64,000 nt of DNA from Xylanibacter ruminicola (GCF_900142525.1 NZ_FRBD01000002.1:124001-188000); one strand, 5' to 3'. Positions 1 to 9,393 are shown, counted from the first letter of the stretch. Notes: generated by a model not told the origin, from the letters alone. Numbers and translations are program-made.

Positions 1-903
1 CTTCAGTGTTGCCGCCATGTCTACGTACTTCTTGATGATGTTGTAGTCGTTCGAACCGTGGTTGTATGCCCAGTATATCCATGAAACCACACCAGGCTTA
101 ATCCAACTGATGTCCTTCAGCTTGCAAGCCTCACTTACGTCGGTTACCAGTGTGCTCTGAATCAGGTCGTGCATGTCGCCGATGATGGCCACACGCCAGG
201 GACTGTGCCACTTGCCTTTCAGTTTTACCTCGTTTACATCGGGTGTTACGCGCAGCAAATCGCCGTCGGTATACAGGCACGATGCACTCTGGTTGCGCTC
301 GATGTTTGCCTCCGATAGCAGCATGAACACGCCCTCCTGAGGCTCCACAAGAGTGGGGAATCCCCAGCGCAGGTTGTAACCCTCGGGCGATTTAACCACA
401 CCTGCCATACGACCGATGGGCTTAATCTTGCCGGTAGTGCTCAAGGGGAAGAATCCCTCGTAGCTGTCGGTCCACTGCATCATCCAGCGCTTGGTGCCCT
501 CTGGAATCTGGTAGGCAGTCTTTTCCTTGGGCAGCTTGCCTTTCACACTGCTTAGTTCGTAGCGGAAGGCCACGCCGTCGTTGTACAGGCGCAGCACCAT
601 CTGCACACCGCTACCCAGCGAGGTTTTATATTCGTTGGCCTCGTTGGTGCAGTGTGTCTTCTTGCCGGCTATCATCTGGTAGTCGGCCTGAACCATGCCG
701 GTAAACTTCCATTTCAGTTTGCCGTTCTTCATGCCCTCATAACCCAGTACGGGTATATCGAGCGCCTGCTTCTGCAGATAGCAGATGCTGATGCCCTGGC
801 CATTGTTCTTAACAGCAATCTTGCCGTTGGGCGATACGGGCTGCTGAGCCGACATGCTGACGGCACTTAGACACAGAATAATTGATAATAGTCTTTTCTT
901 CAT
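1..903 (-). CDS. Glycoside hydrolase family 97, N-terminal part (cut by window edge)
   Basis: Only the first 301 codons lie in the window; the C-terminal part is beyond position 1. The protein opens with a signal peptide (KKRLLSIILCLSAVSMSAQ), then a beta-rich region typical of the GH97 N-terminal sandwich, and ends with WIYWAYNHGSNDYN, which matches the entry to the GH97 catalytic barrel. GH97 enzymes are periplasmic alpha-glucosidases or alpha-galactosidases. Its ATG overlaps the stop codon of the fucose permease by one base (TAATG), so it is translationally coupled and is the last visible gene of the fucose operon. The catalytic residues that separate retaining from inverting members are not all visible, so the substrate cannot be fixed. 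Confidence 0.85.
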   Translation of the reverse strand, partial: MKKRLLSIILCLSAVSMSAQQPVSPNGKIAVKNNGQGISICYLQKQALDIPVLGYEGMKNGKLKWKFTGMVQADYQMIAGKKTHCTNEANEYKTSLGSGVQMVLRLYNDGVAFRYELSSVKGKLPKEKTAYQIPEGTKRWMMQWTDSYEGFFPLSTTGKIKPIGRMAGVVKSPEGYNLRWGFPTLVEPQEGVFMLLSEANIERNQSASCLYTDGDLLRVTPDVNEVKLKGKWHSPWRVAIIGDMHDLIQSTLVTDVSEACKLKDISWIKPGVVSWIYWAYNHGSNDYNIIKKYVDMAATLK

Positions 904-2219
904 TATTTCGCTAATCCTTTTTGATATGAACGATACCCATAGCCGATAATCATGATGAAACAGATAAGCGGCAATACGAATGAAACATTAACTGCGGGAT
1001 GGCCGAAGATGCTCTGCTGGTCAATAATCAGTCCCTGCAAAGGAGGCATGAGGGCACCTCCCACAATAGCCATTACCAGGAAGGCAGCGCCAAGCGTGGC
1101 ATCCTGACTGTCAACATCTTCCAGGGCAATGCCATAGATGGTGGGGAACATCAGCGACATGAAGAAGCTGATACCAATCAGACAATATAGACCCACCATG
1201 CCTACAATCAAGATAGTGCCTATTGCACAGAGTGCAGCGCCGCAACCAAAGATGGCCAACAGCTTGCGGCCGTTTACGTACTTCATCAGGAAAGTGGATA
1301 TGAATCGGCTACAGAGGAACATTGACATAGCTACGATGTTGTACATCTGGGCTGTGGCCTTGTTGATGCCGAGATTGTCGGCATACTGGATGATGAAGGT
1401 CCATGTCATGATCTGTGCAGCCACATAGAACATCTGTGCCAGCACACCTTCACGATAAATGGTGTTATGCCACAGGTTTATCAGGGTTTGCTTGGCAGTA
1501 TGGGTGTGGCCTAGTGCCTTCTGCTCCTCGCTCTGCGTCTTTGGCATGCGGGTGATGGCAATGATAGAGAGCATGAATAGCACCACGATGCCGATACCCA
1601 CGTATGGATCTCTGATCACTGCGAGGTCGTGCAGACGGATTTGTGCTTTCTCTGCCTCCGAAAGACCGAAGAAGAGAATCTGTCCGGCTTCATCGCGACG
1701 GTCGGAAATCAGCTGTGGCAGTACTATCAGCGATGCCACGCTCATACCGCAAAGCGATCCCATGGGGTTGAAGGCCTGCGCCATGTTCAGTCGGCGTGTG
1801 GCCGTCTCCTTGTCGCCCAGCGACAGAATAAAGGGGTTGGCCGTAGTCTCCAGGAATGCCAGTCCGAAGGTGAGGATATAGAGCGACAGACAGAAGAACG
1901 TAAACTCCTGATAGGCCGCAGCGGGAATGAAAAGGAATGCACCGCCGGCATAGAGTGTCAGTCCGAGCATGATGCCGCTCTTGTACGAGAATTTCCTGAT
2001 AAACAGCGCTGCCGGTACGGCCATTGTGGCATAGCCGCCGTAGAAGGCAAACTGCACCATCGAGGCTTTAGCTGCCGAGAGTTCCATCACTGTCTGGAAG
2101 GCTGCTACCATGGGGTTAGTGATGTCGTTGGCAAATCCCCACAGTGCAAATATCGATGTGATGAGAATAAACGTAAACAGGTACTTGCGTGGTACCAAAG
2201 GTTTCTTAGTTGCTTCCAT
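903..2219 (-). CDS. fucP: L-fucose:H+ symporter
   Basis: Major facilitator permease of 438 residues, close to the usual FucP length, with about twelve hydrophobic segments. The N-terminal FANDITNP motif and the LAFLETTANPF motif carry the Asp and Glu that correspond to the proton/substrate residues of E. coli FucP. It imports L-fucose across the inner membrane with a proton. It lies 7 bases downstream of fucI and overlaps the GH97 start by one base, so all three are probably one transcript. Related glucose/galactose transporters of the same family exist, but the adjacency to fucI supports fucose. Confidence 0.92.
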   Translation of the reverse strand: MEATKKPLVPRKYLFTFILITSIFALWGFANDITNPMVAAFQTVMELSAAKASMVQFAFYGGYATMAVPAALFIRKFSYKSGIMLGLTLYAGGAFLFIPAAAYQEFTFFCLSLYILTFGLAFLETTANPFILSLGDKETATRRLNMAQAFNPMGSLCGMSVASLIVLPQLISDRRDEAGQILFFGLSEAEKAQIRLHDLAVIRDPYVGIGIVVLFMLSIIAITRMPKTQSEEQKALGHTHTAKQTLINLWHNTIYREGVLAQMFYVAAQIMTWTFIIQYADNLGINKATAQMYNIVAMSMFLCSRFISTFLMKYVNGRKLLAIFGCGAALCAIGTILIVGMVGLYCLIGISFFMSLMFPTIYGIALEDVDSQDATLGAAFLVMAIVGGALMPPLQGLIIDQQSIFGHPAVNVSFVLPLICFIMIIGYGYRSYQKGLAK

Positions 2220-2226
2220 ACATTAT

Positions 2227-4047
2227 TTATTTATATATAGGTCCGAAGTTCTGACAAGCACGATAGTCGGCTCCCTCCTTGTCCATGCCGAATGCATTCC
2301 ATGCAGCTGGGCGGAAGATGTCCTTGTCGGCTACGTTATGCATGCAAACGGGTATGCGCAGGATAGAGCAGAGCGTCAGCATGTCGGCGCCGATGTGGCC
2401 GTAGGCGATAGCACCGTGGTTGGCGCCCCAGCAGTTCATAACCGAGTACACATCCTTGAAGCAGTCCTTGGTGGCATCCAGTCGTGGCACAAACCATGTG
2501 GTGGGCCATGTGGGGTCGGTGCGCTTGTCGAGTATGTCGTGCACTTCAGGGTCAAGTTCTACCGTCCATCCTTCGGCCAACTGTAATACAGGTCCTAGTC
2601 CCTGTACCATGTTCAGGCGCATCATGGTCATGGGCATGCCGCCCTTGGTTACGAAGTGCGAGCTGTAGCCGCCGCCACGGAAGTAGTCGCGATCGGCAGG
2701 CATCCAGTTGGTGGCTTTCATGCAGGCTTCTACATCCTGATCGGTCAGCTCCCAGTGGGGCTTGATGGTAGGCTTGCCGTCCTTGTCGGTTTCGGCACCA
2801 GTGGCATCGAGCGTGGTAGCACCGCTGTTAATCAGGTGGATGAATCCGCCTGCGGCTCCGCCCTCGGGCTTCTTACCTGTCACGCGCTCTACTGCCTCTG
2901 GACTCCAGTAAGTGCGGATGTCAGAGAACATCACACCGCGATTAGTGAGCAGATGGCCGAAGAGCATGGTCATGCCGTTCAGGAAGTCGTTCTCCGTAGC
3001 CAGAATCTTAGCCTCGCGCTTGCCGTTCCAGTCAAAGCTGGTGCAGAGCATCGACTCGGGGAAGTCGAAGTTGGGCTTGTAGTCGGTCCACTGGCGCTGG
3101 CCCTGCACACCGCCTGCGATGGCGTTGTGTCCCAGCGCCTCTTCCTTGTATCCCATTTCCAGCAATCGGGGGTTGCCCTCCATCAGGTCGCGTATAATCA
3201 TCATGGTCTTTACGGTGAACTCCCAGTCCTGGTCTTTCTCCTCGCGGTTCTTACCCTTGCCCTTACCGTTGAAGGTGGTCATAGGTGTGCCGGCGAAGAG
3301 TGGGCGGTCCTCGTTGTAGTCGTGACCCTCTTGTGGCTTGCAGTATTTCTCCACCCACTCCATGGCCTTCTTGAATTCCTCGTGGTCGTATATCTCGAAG
3401 TCAACGCGGCGCAGAATCTCTACCAGCGATACATATTCTGTGCGCATGCCGAGGTATTGCTGTAGGAAATCGGCATTCACAATAGAACCGGCTATGCCCA
3501 TGCAGGTGTTGCCCAGCGACAGATAAGACTTGCCTCTCATCGTGGCCACGGCCTGGGCAGCCTTGGCAAATCGCAAAATCTTCTCGGCAACATCGGCAGG
3601 AATGGTGTTGTCGTCGAGGTCCTGCACGTCGTGACCGTAGATGCCGAATGCGGGCAGACCTTTCTGTGCGTGGGCAGCCAGAACGGCTGCCAGATATACT
3701 GCGCCCGGGCGCTCGGTACCGTTGAATCCCCAAACAGCTTTCGGGTAGTGCGGATTCATGTCCATGGTTTCCGATCCGTAGCACCAGCACGAAGTAACGG
3801 TGATGGTAGAGCCAACGCCCTCGCGCTCGAACTTCTCTGCGCAGGCAGCACTTTCGGCTACACGTCCGATAGTGGTATCGGCGATGACACATTCTACGGG
3901 GCTACCGTCGCCATTGCGTAGATTCTTTGTTATCAGACTGGCTACGGCCTTTGCCAGATTCATGGTCTTTTCTTCCAAACTCTCGCGGACTCCGCCCTGA
4001 CGGCCGTCGATGGTAGGACGAATACCAATTTTAGGATAGTTACTCAT
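2227..4047 (-). CDS. fucI: L-fucose isomerase
   Basis: Cytoplasmic isomerase converting L-fucose to L-fuculose (606 residues; E. coli FucI is about 590). The full length matches the FucI family: Glu352 in ATENDFLNG, Asp376 in MFSDIRTYW and a conserved [13 protein letters not shown] stretch (His544/His551) supply the metal ligands and acid/base residues of the active site. The gene lies 23 bases after the zinc dehydrogenase gene and 7 bases before fucP. No fuculokinase (fucK) or fuculose-phosphate aldolase (fucA) gene is visible, which leaves the fate of L-fuculose open. Confidence 0.95.
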   Translation of the reverse strand: MSNYPKIGIRPTIDGRQGGVRESLEEKTMNLAKAVASLITKNLRNGDGSPVECVIADTTIGRVAESAACAEKFEREGVGSTITVTSCWCYGSETMDMNPHYPKAVWGFNGTERPGAVYLAAVLAAHAQKGLPAFGIYGHDVQDLDDNTIPADVAEKILRFAKAAQAVATMRGKSYLSLGNTCMGIAGSIVNADFLQQYLGMRTEYVSLVEILRRVDFEIYDHEEFKKAMEWVEKYCKPQEGHDYNEDRPLFAGTPMTTFNGKGKGKNREEKDQDWEFTVKTMMIIRDLMEGNPRLLEMGYKEEALGHNAIAGGVQGQRQWTDYKPNFDFPESMLCTSFDWNGKREAKILATENDFLNGMTMLFGHLLTNRGVMFSDIRTYWSPEAVERVTGKKPEGGAAGGFIHLINSGATTLDATGAETDKDGKPTIKPHWELTDQDVEACMKATNWMPADRDYFRGGGYSSHFVTKGGMPMTMMRLNMVQGLGPVLQLAEGWTVELDPEVHDILDKRTDPTWPTTWFVPRLDATKDCFKDVYSVMNCWGANHGAIAYGHIGADMLTLCSILRIPVCMHNVADKDIFRPAAWNAFGMDKEGADYRACQNFGPIYK

Positions 4048-4070
4048 TATTGTTATTAGTTATGTTGTTA

Positions 4071-5087
4071 TTAGAAGTGTACTAAGATACGGAACACCTT
4101 ACCTGGTGCCTCGCTCCACTGGCGCATGGCCTCGGGTGCATCCTCTGGGGCTACGTCGCCCGAAATCAGACGGTCGACAGGACATGTGCCACGCTCCAGA
4201 TAGTGAATCACGGCGCGGAAGTCGGCAGGCTGGGCATTGCGCGAACCGCGGATGTCGAGCTCCTTCTGAACAAAGTACTTGGTCTGGAACGATACCTCGG
4301 TCTTGGCATAGCCGATGCAGACCACGCGACCGGTAAAGGCCACCTCGTTCACTGCCATCTGATAGGTTGGGGCGCTGCCCACAGCCTCGATAATCACGTC
4401 GGGGCCGAAACCTGCGGTCAGCTCCTGCAGCTTGGCGTGCACATCCTCGGTCTTGGTGTTAACGGTGTAGGTGGCACCCAGCTCCTTGGCCAGAGCCAGC
4501 TTCTCGTCGTCGATATCGGCTGCGATGACGGTGGCGCCGCGCAGGGCCGAGCGGACGATGGCGCCGAGGCCCACCATACCGCAACCGATAACCATCACGG
4601 TGTCGATGTCGGTTACCTGAGCGCGGTTCACAGCGTGGAAACCTACGCTCATAGGCTCTATGAGTGCACAGGTGCGTGGATCAAGGTTGCCGGCAGGTAT
4701 AATCTTCTCCCAAGGCAGAGCGATGAACTCGCGCATGGCACCGTTACGCTGCACACCCAGAGTCTCGTTGTGCTCGCAGGCATTTACGCGCTGGTTGCGG
4801 CACGATGCACACTTACCGCAGTTGGTGTAGGGGTTGCAGGTCACTACCATGCCTGGCTTTAGCATGTCGGGCACGTCGGCACCCACTTTCTCAATCACGG
4901 CGCCAACCTCGTGTCCGGGTATCACGGGCATCTTAACCATTGGGTTTCTGCCCAACCAGGTGTTCAGGTCGGAACCACAGAATCCAACATACTTGAGGCG
5001 CAGCAGCACCTCGCCGGCCTTGAGCTCCTGCTCGGCTACGTTTACTATTTCCATCTGGCGCTCGCCAGAAATCTGTATTGCTTTCAT
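4071..5087 (-). CDS. Zinc-dependent alcohol/polyol dehydrogenase of the fucose operon
   Basis: Medium-chain dehydrogenase of 338 residues. Cys37 and His59-Glu60 (GHE motif) are catalytic-zinc ligands; Cys90, Cys93, Cys96 and Cys104 form the structural zinc site. A GCGMVGLGA Rossmann motif follows around residue 168. Such enzymes oxidise or reduce secondary alcohols of sugars and sugar acids with NAD(P). Operon position suggests a fucose-derived substrate (fuconate, a keto-deoxy derivative or fuculose); this is inference. A 202-base spacer holding a dispersed repeat lies upstream of its start, unlike the tight spacing elsewhere in the operon. Confidence 0.85.
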   Translation of the reverse strand: MKAIQISGERQMEIVNVAEQELKAGEVLLRLKYVGFCGSDLNTWLGRNPMVKMPVIPGHEVGAVIEKVGADVPDMLKPGMVVTCNPYTNCGKCASCRNQRVNACEHNETLGVQRNGAMREFIALPWEKIIPAGNLDPRTCALIEPMSVGFHAVNRAQVTDIDTVMVIGCGMVGLGAIVRSALRGATVIAADIDDEKLALAKELGATYTVNTKTEDVHAKLQELTAGFGPDVIIEAVGSAPTYQMAVNEVAFTGRVVCIGYAKTEVSFQTKYFVQKELDIRGSRNAQPADFRAVIHYLERGTCPVDRLISGDVAPEDAPEAMRQWSEAPGKVFRILVHF

Positions 5088-5289
5088 TGATTTATTTTTA
5101 TTTATTCTTGAAGTTAAAGGGACTTGAAGGGAATTGAAGGGAATTGAAGGGAAGTTAAAGGGAAGTTATCGTGGTCTTCGACCACTCGGAAGTTAAAGGG
5201 ACATATGTTCTACGATTTCATCAAAGGGCATGAGTATTGTCCTTTTCACTTCCCTTTCACTTCTCTTCCATTCCTTTCCATTCCATATC
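5088..5289. repeat. Spacer with 135-base dispersed element (copy A) and 10-base tandem repeats
   Basis: Bases 5153-5287 match the reverse complement of 10822-10956 at 132 of 135 positions by hand alignment. The element carries a GTGGTC-N3-GACCAC hairpin (5171-5185) whose loop differs between copies (TTC versus TAC on the same strand). Bases 5111-5160 add tandem units of 10 bases based on GAATTGAAGG. Read in the sense of the downstream dehydrogenase, the element has a purine-rich left arm and a pyrimidine-rich right arm that can pair. Confidence 0.9.
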
Positions 5290-6201
5290 TTATTCACTCA
5301 TGTTCTTGATGTACGGCAGATTGGGCAGGTCGCCGAAGCCGAAGAACTGCTTGGCGTTTCTGCCTAGGAACATCGCCTTCTCGTCGGCGGTCAGCTCGGG
5401 CGATCTCTCCACGAAGTCGTAGCTCATCTTGTAGGTGATGGCGGTGATGGTGCGCGGATAGTCGCTGCCCCACATCAGCTTCTCCATACCCACCTCGTGG
5501 GCAGCCTCCTTGATGGCGCGGATGGCCGATGGGAAAGGGTAGAACTCGTCGTTGAAGAGCCAGGTGATGCCGCCGCTCTCGATGTACACGTTCTCGTGGC
5601 GAGCCAGTCTGATTTGCTCTATCCAGCCTGGGCGCGTCACCATGCCGAAGTGGCCGATGGCAATCTTCAGTTTGGGGCACTCCTGTATAATCTCCTCCAT
5701 CTGGCCTACCTGTGCGTCGCCGTCCTGTAGTTCTATGCCCAGTATTTTTCCGTTCTGCTCCAGCAGGTGCATCAGCTGCATCATCTCGTCGGTCAGGAAT
5801 TGCTTGGGCAGTCGGGCGGCGGGAATCTTGATGCCCTTGAATGCATCGACCACTGATGGGGCTACCTCGATGAATCCTGCGTGGCGGTAGTCCAGCATGC
5901 CGAAGGTGAAGAATCGGTCAGGGTAGCGGTTGGCCACCTGAATCAGGTAGCTGTTCTGTATGCCATCGATAAACTCCTGTGTCACCACGGCAGCTGCCAC
6001 CTGGGCATAGTCCATGTTGCTTAGGAACCGCTCGGCGGTGTTCTGACCGTCAATCATGTAGGGTGGTAGCATCTGGCGCTCTTCGCCGAAGAACAGCGAG
6101 CGGCTGCGGTTGGGCTCCAGTTGGCAGATACGCTGGTTATCGACCACCGTGTCTTGCGTCAGCCACAGATGACTGTGCGCGTCGATTATGAGTTTTTCCA
6201 T
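5290..6201 (-). CDS. Amidohydrolase, probable L-fuconolactonase
   Basis: Amidohydrolase-2 family protein of 303 residues with the N-terminal metal motif DAHSH (His9, His11), a conserved IGHFGM histidine near residue 185 and the late GSDYPR aspartate near 250. Members of this COG3618-like group hydrolyse sugar lactones, including L-fuconolactone and L-rhamnonolactone. The gene overlaps the end of the aldo-keto reductase gene by 16 bases, indicating translational coupling. A lactonase next to a sugar dehydrogenase fits an oxidative route from fucose to fuconate; the lactone specificity is inferred from context. Confidence 0.82.
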   Translation of the reverse strand: MEKLIIDAHSHLWLTQDTVVDNQRICQLEPNRSRSLFFGEERQMLPPYMIDGQNTAERFLSNMDYAQVAAAVVTQEFIDGIQNSYLIQVANRYPDRFFTFGMLDYRHAGFIEVAPSVVDAFKGIKIPAARLPKQFLTDEMMQLMHLLEQNGKILGIELQDGDAQVGQMEEIIQECPKLKIAIGHFGMVTRPGWIEQIRLARHENVYIESGGITWLFNDEFYPFPSAIRAIKEAAHEVGMEKLMWGSDYPRTITAITYKMSYDFVERSPELTADEKAMFLGRNAKQFFGFGDLPNLPYIKNMSE

Positions 6202-7136
6202 CTTGAGAACATTTGGTCGCCTATGATTTCCTGTACTTTTGCCACCAGTTCCATGTCAAGTGGCTCGTTGACGTACTGTATGTTCTTGAGCACGTTCTTG
6301 GGGTTGGCACTGCTGAACAGGGTGGTGGCAATGCGTGGGTTCATACTTGTTGAGAACTGGATGGCCAGCTTGTCGATGGGGTAGCCCTGCTCCTCGCAGT
6401 AAGCCGTAGCCTTGGCGCAGGCTGCTTTCAATTTTGCCGAAGCCGGGTGCCAGTCGGGTGCACCGCGCTGCGACAGCAGTCCCATTGAGAATGGCGATGC
6501 GTTGATAACGCCTACGTTGTGCTGCTCGAAGAATCCAAGGTAGTCGGCCAGCAGGGTGTCGTTCAGCGAATAGTGGCAGAAGTTCAGGATACTCTCAACT
6601 GTTCCCTCTGGTGCATGCTCTACCACCCACTTCAGGTTCTCGGGCTGCAGATCGGTAATGCCCACGTGCTTCACCACGCCTTTGTTGCGCAGCTCTACCA
6701 GTGCGGGCAGTGTCTCGTCGACAATGAGTTGCAGTCCACCCTCCATGTCGCCTTGGAACTCGATGTCGTGCACGTTAATCAGGTCGATATAGTCCACGTT
6801 CAGTCGCTCCATGCTCTCGTAAACACTGTCGGTAACGCGCTTGGCGCTGTAGTCCCATGTGTTGATGCCGTTGTGTCCGTATCGGCCCACCTTGGTGCTC
6901 AGATAGTACTTTTCATGGGGAATCTCTTTCAGTGCCTTGCCTAGCACGATTTCAGCCTTGAGGTGGCCGTAGTAGGGCGACACGTCGATAAAGTTGATAC
7001 CGTTGTCAACAGCTGTGTGTACAGCCTCTATGCCCTCTTCTTCGCGGATGCTGTGGAACACTCCGCCTAGCGATGATGCGCCGAATCCCAGATTCGAAAC
7101 CTTCATCCCTGTTTTTCCGATTTCATTGTAAACCAT
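6186..7136 (-). CDS. Aldo/keto reductase, probable L-fucose (L-galactose-type) dehydrogenase
   Basis: AKR fold protein of 316 residues with the catalytic tetrad Asp51, Tyr56, Lys82 and His123 (motifs DVSPYYG, STKVGRY, NVHDIEF). Several blocks (LGFGASSLGGVF, HDIEF, CHYSLND, ASPFSMGLL) strongly resemble plant L-galactose dehydrogenase and bacterial L-fucose dehydrogenases, which oxidise the C1 hydroxyl of the pyranose to the lactone. L-galactose and L-fucose differ only at C6, so either sugar is plausible; the neighbours favour fucose. It lies 15 bases downstream of the mutarotase and overlaps the lactonase gene. Confidence 0.85.
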   Translation of the reverse strand: MVYNEIGKTGMKVSNLGFGASSLGGVFHSIREEEGIEAVHTAVDNGINFIDVSPYYGHLKAEIVLGKALKEIPHEKYYLSTKVGRYGHNGINTWDYSAKRVTDSVYESMERLNVDYIDLINVHDIEFQGDMEGGLQLIVDETLPALVELRNKGVVKHVGITDLQPENLKWVVEHAPEGTVESILNFCHYSLNDTLLADYLGFFEQHNVGVINASPFSMGLLSQRGAPDWHPASAKLKAACAKATAYCEEQGYPIDKLAIQFSTSMNPRIATTLFSSANPKNVLKNIQYVNEPLDMELVAKVQEIIGDQMFSRWKNS

Positions 7137-7151
7137 ATTTAGATTGCTTTA

Positions 7152-7553
7152 TTATTCATACAAGTGGAATATGCGCTCCATCAGTGTCCATTTCTGGTCG
7201 GATGTGCAGCCTGGCTTGCAGTCCTGGAATATGGCCGTGTATGCTTCCCACTCGGCCTGTCGCGGCAGTGTGGCCAGCTTGGCCATGGCTGTGTCCCAGT
7301 CGAAGTCGACGGGTGTCTCAACGATCATAAACAGGTGGTTGCCCTCTATGTATATCTCCATTTCGAGTATGCCTACCTCGCGTATGCCTGCTCTGATTTC
7401 GGGCCACGAGTGATACTGGTCGTGGGCCTCGATATACTTTGCTATCAGTTCGGGGTCGTTTTTCAAATCAAGAGTCTGGCAGTATCTTTTTACGCCTACT
7501 CCATACTCCTTGCGGGCATACCCCGTGGCCTTACTGTTTTCTGTACTCATCAT
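7152..7553 (-). CDS. L-rhamnose/L-fucose mutarotase (RhaM-type, DUF718)
   Basis: Small cytoplasmic protein of 133 residues of the RhaM dimeric alpha+beta barrel family, with the conserved HDQYHSWPEIRAGIREVGI and MERIFHL blocks. Such proteins interconvert alpha and beta anomers of L-rhamnose or L-fucose. As the first gene of the fucose operon, supplying the anomer used by fucI and the dehydrogenase, an L-fucose role is more likely than rhamnose. The start may be the first or second ATG (MMST). A -7 box lies about 26 bases upstream. Confidence 0.85.
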   Translation of the reverse strand: MMSTENSKATGYARKEYGVGVKRYCQTLDLKNDPELIAKYIEAHDQYHSWPEIRAGIREVGILEMEIYIEGNHLFMIVETPVDFDWDTAMAKLATLPRQAEWEAYTAIFQDCKPGCTSDQKWTLMERIFHLYE

Positions 7554-7578
7554 CCGTTTTACATTGATTAATGTGCTG

Positions 7579-7586
7579 CAAATTTA
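7579..7586 (-). promoter_or_regulatory. -7 promoter box of the fucose operon
   Basis: TAAATTTG on the minus strand fits the Bacteroidetes -7 consensus TAnnTTTG and is followed by GCAGC, a common context here. It precedes the mutarotase gene. Confidence 0.6.
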
Positions 7587-7617
7587 CAAAAAAGAAACCA
7601 TAATTGCCTAAGCAATA

Positions 7618-7690
7618 TCGATAAAATTTCATAAAAAACAGGCATGTACCTCAATTATCTGCTAATTGGTCGATATTTTCTTATTTCATA
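7618..7690. promoter_or_regulatory. Candidate AraC-type operator repeats between the fucose operon and its regulator
   Basis: Two direct half-site-like copies of TCGATA followed by TTTCATA are seen at 7618-7633 and 7670-7690, with unit starts 52 bases apart, in the divergent intergenic region. AraC-family activators often bind such direct repeats. The link to the regulator is inference. Confidence 0.35.
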
Positions 7691-7713
7691 TCGTTTTTTT
7701 TATTTTTTATTTT

Positions 7714-7721
7714 TATCTTTG
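7714..7721 (+). promoter_or_regulatory. -7 promoter box of the AraC-family regulator gene
   Basis: TATCTTTG followed by GCAG, a perfect Bacteroidetes -7 box, 24 bases before the regulator ATG in an AT-rich stretch. Confidence 0.7.
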
Positions 7722-7745
7722 CAGTAACAAAAGTAATCGTATCGT

Positions 7746-8609
7746 ATGAACTTATCTGTAGATCAGCTTCATCTGTTGGTGCTCAATGTGGGTTTTGCTC
7801 AGCATAATGGCGATTGGAACTGGAAGAATGTCCGTAGTCCGTTCGCCCGTTTGTATTATGTCACCGAGGGGGCGGCCAAAGTGGTTATTGGCTCCGAGGT
7901 TTATCAGCTTACGCCTCACCATCTGTATTTCATCCCGGCGTTTGCCGAGCACAGTTGCGTGTGCGATGCACCGTTCTCGCACTACTATATTCATATCTAC
8001 GAGGATCAGCAGCAGGGTGCAGGCATCCTCGATAGCCTGGCGTTTCCCACCGAAGTCGATGCGAACCCGATTGATCAGGAACTTGTGAAGCGCCTGTGCG
8101 ACGTCAACCCGTTTATGAAGCTGTCCGACTCCAACCCTCAGGCTTACGATAATCATCCTACGTTGGTAAGCAATATCCAGCTGAACCTGCGCCGGCCGTT
8201 TTTCGATAAGGTCGAGTCGCGCGGCATACTCTACATCCTGATGTCGCGATTCCTGAAGTATGCTTCGCCCAAGGTCGAGGTGCGCGATGACCGCATTCAT
8301 CAGACGCTGGCCTATATCCGCAAGCATCTTGACAGCCGGCTCGATATAGACCTTTTGGCCGATAAAGCCTGTATGTCGAAGGATCATTTCATCCGGATTT
8401 TCAAGCGCGAAACGGGCGAGACGCCTAATGTGTATATCACTAAGCGTAAACTGGAGAAGGCCGAGCTGGCCTTGGTAACAACCGATTTGTCGATTAGGGG
8501 TGTGGCCCAGTTAGTGGGGTACGACGATTACTCGTATTTTAACCGTTTGTTTAAGAAGAATGCGGGCATCACGCCGCAGCAGTATCGCGAAAAGCATTAC
8601 TCGACATAG
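7746..8609 (+). CDS. AraC-family transcriptional regulator, probable fucose-operon activator
   Basis: Protein of 287 residues with an N-terminal cupin-like sugar-sensing domain (roughly residues 20-110, including PHHLYFIPAFAEHS) and a C-terminal pair of helix-turn-helix motifs (about 190-285; LADKACMSKDHFIRIFKRETG and VAQLVGYDDYSYFNRLFKK). It is divergent from the fucose operon with a 192-base intergenic region, the usual arrangement for a local sugar-responsive activator. Its ligand is inferred to be L-fucose or a metabolite of it. The 3' end overlaps the convergent cysteine peptidase gene by 13 bases. Confidence 0.85.
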   Translation: MNLSVDQLHLLVLNVGFAQHNGDWNWKNVRSPFARLYYVTEGAAKVVIGSEVYQLTPHHLYFIPAFAEHSCVCDAPFSHYYIHIYEDQQQGAGILDSLAFPTEVDANPIDQELVKRLCDVNPFMKLSDSNPQAYDNHPTLVSNIQLNLRRPFFDKVESRGILYILMSRFLKYASPKVEVRDDRIHQTLAYIRKHLDSRLDIDLLADKACMSKDHFIRIFKRETGETPNVYITKRKLEKAELALVTTDLSIRGVAQLVGYDDYSYFNRLFKKNAGITPQQYREKHYST

Positions 8610-9388
8610 GCCTCGCGCGTCATCTCTACGGCCACCGTCTGGCGGCGGAACATCTCGTAGCTCACGTACTCCAGGCCGTTGTGCGGTCCTGTTTCTCCCC
8701 ACGAGTTTTTCATCACGAAGTAGCGCTTGCCCTCGTCATCGTGGGCCAGACCTACTATCGCCATGGCATGTCCCTGGTCTTCCCAGCACACGCCGTGGTG
8801 ATGCCTCACCGCACGCTCCGTCCGGGCTGTCAGCGTGTCGATGGGTATGTTCAGATATTGTTCGTGGGTCCAGTTGTCGGGCACTTTCAGCTCCGATGTC
8901 TCGTAGTAGGGCTTGCTGTCGTCGCTGGTCAGTGCGATGTATTCGCCAGGCTTGCACACGCTGCGGGCAAACTCCTGCGGGGTGTATTGTGCGCCCAGCA
9001 TGAACACCCATCGCGGTGCGGGTGTGCTCAGCTTGCGCATGGCGTCGTAGCCGCAGATGCCGTATTTCTCAATCATGGTGATGAGTGTGGTGGGTTCGCC
9101 GCGCTTCGATTTGGGGCAGTCGGGCTCCTGTTCTATCATCTTCTCTATATAATAAGGTGAAAGGTTTACCGAGTCGCCCCAGCTCAGGTGCTCGGTCTCG
9201 ATGGCGGCCAGCATGGCGTAAATCCAGCATGTCTGGCTCTCGCCTTGGTCTTTCACGGGCGTCATGCCGTTCAGCACGTCGGTGGTAAAGTGCTTGCCCT
9301 CAGGCGTATACTGGCTGGGCTGGAGCGCACAACTGCCCATCAGCACTGCCATTGCGGCTCCGCAAGCTATCATCATTTTCAGTTTCAT
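8597..9388 (-). CDS. C1-family cysteine peptidase lipoprotein
   Basis: Papain-like peptidase of about 263 residues. The catalytic Cys is in SQTCWIYA, the His in DQGHAMAIVG and the Asn in MKNSWG, the order seen in C1B (bleomycin hydrolase-like) enzymes. The chosen start (MKLKMM) gives a lipoprotein signal ending LMGSC, so it should be anchored in a membrane facing the periplasm or cell surface. A longer in-frame start at 9469 is unlikely because the -7 box at 9394-9401 lies downstream of it. Only five bases separate that box from the ATG, so the mRNA would be nearly leaderless. The substrate is unknown. Confidence 0.82.
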   Translation of the reverse strand: MKLKMMIACGAAMAVLMGSCALQPSQYTPEGKHFTTDVLNGMTPVKDQGESQTCWIYAMLAAIETEHLSWGDSVNLSPYYIEKMIEQEPDCPKSKRGEPTTLITMIEKYGICGYDAMRKLSTPAPRWVFMLGAQYTPQEFARSVCKPGEYIALTSDDSKPYYETSELKVPDNWTHEQYLNIPIDTLTARTERAVRHHHGVCWEDQGHAMAIVGLAHDDEGKRYFVMKNSWGETGPHNGLEYVSYEMFRRQTVAVEMTREAYVE

Positions 9389-9393
9389 GGCGG

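Noticed and set aside
5237..5422. Frame starting MSFSLPFHFSSIPFHS, with the same N-terminus as a minus-strand frame ending at 10872
   Set aside because: The shared residues come from the 135-base dispersed element being read in two places; the remainder of each frame is antisense to real genes.
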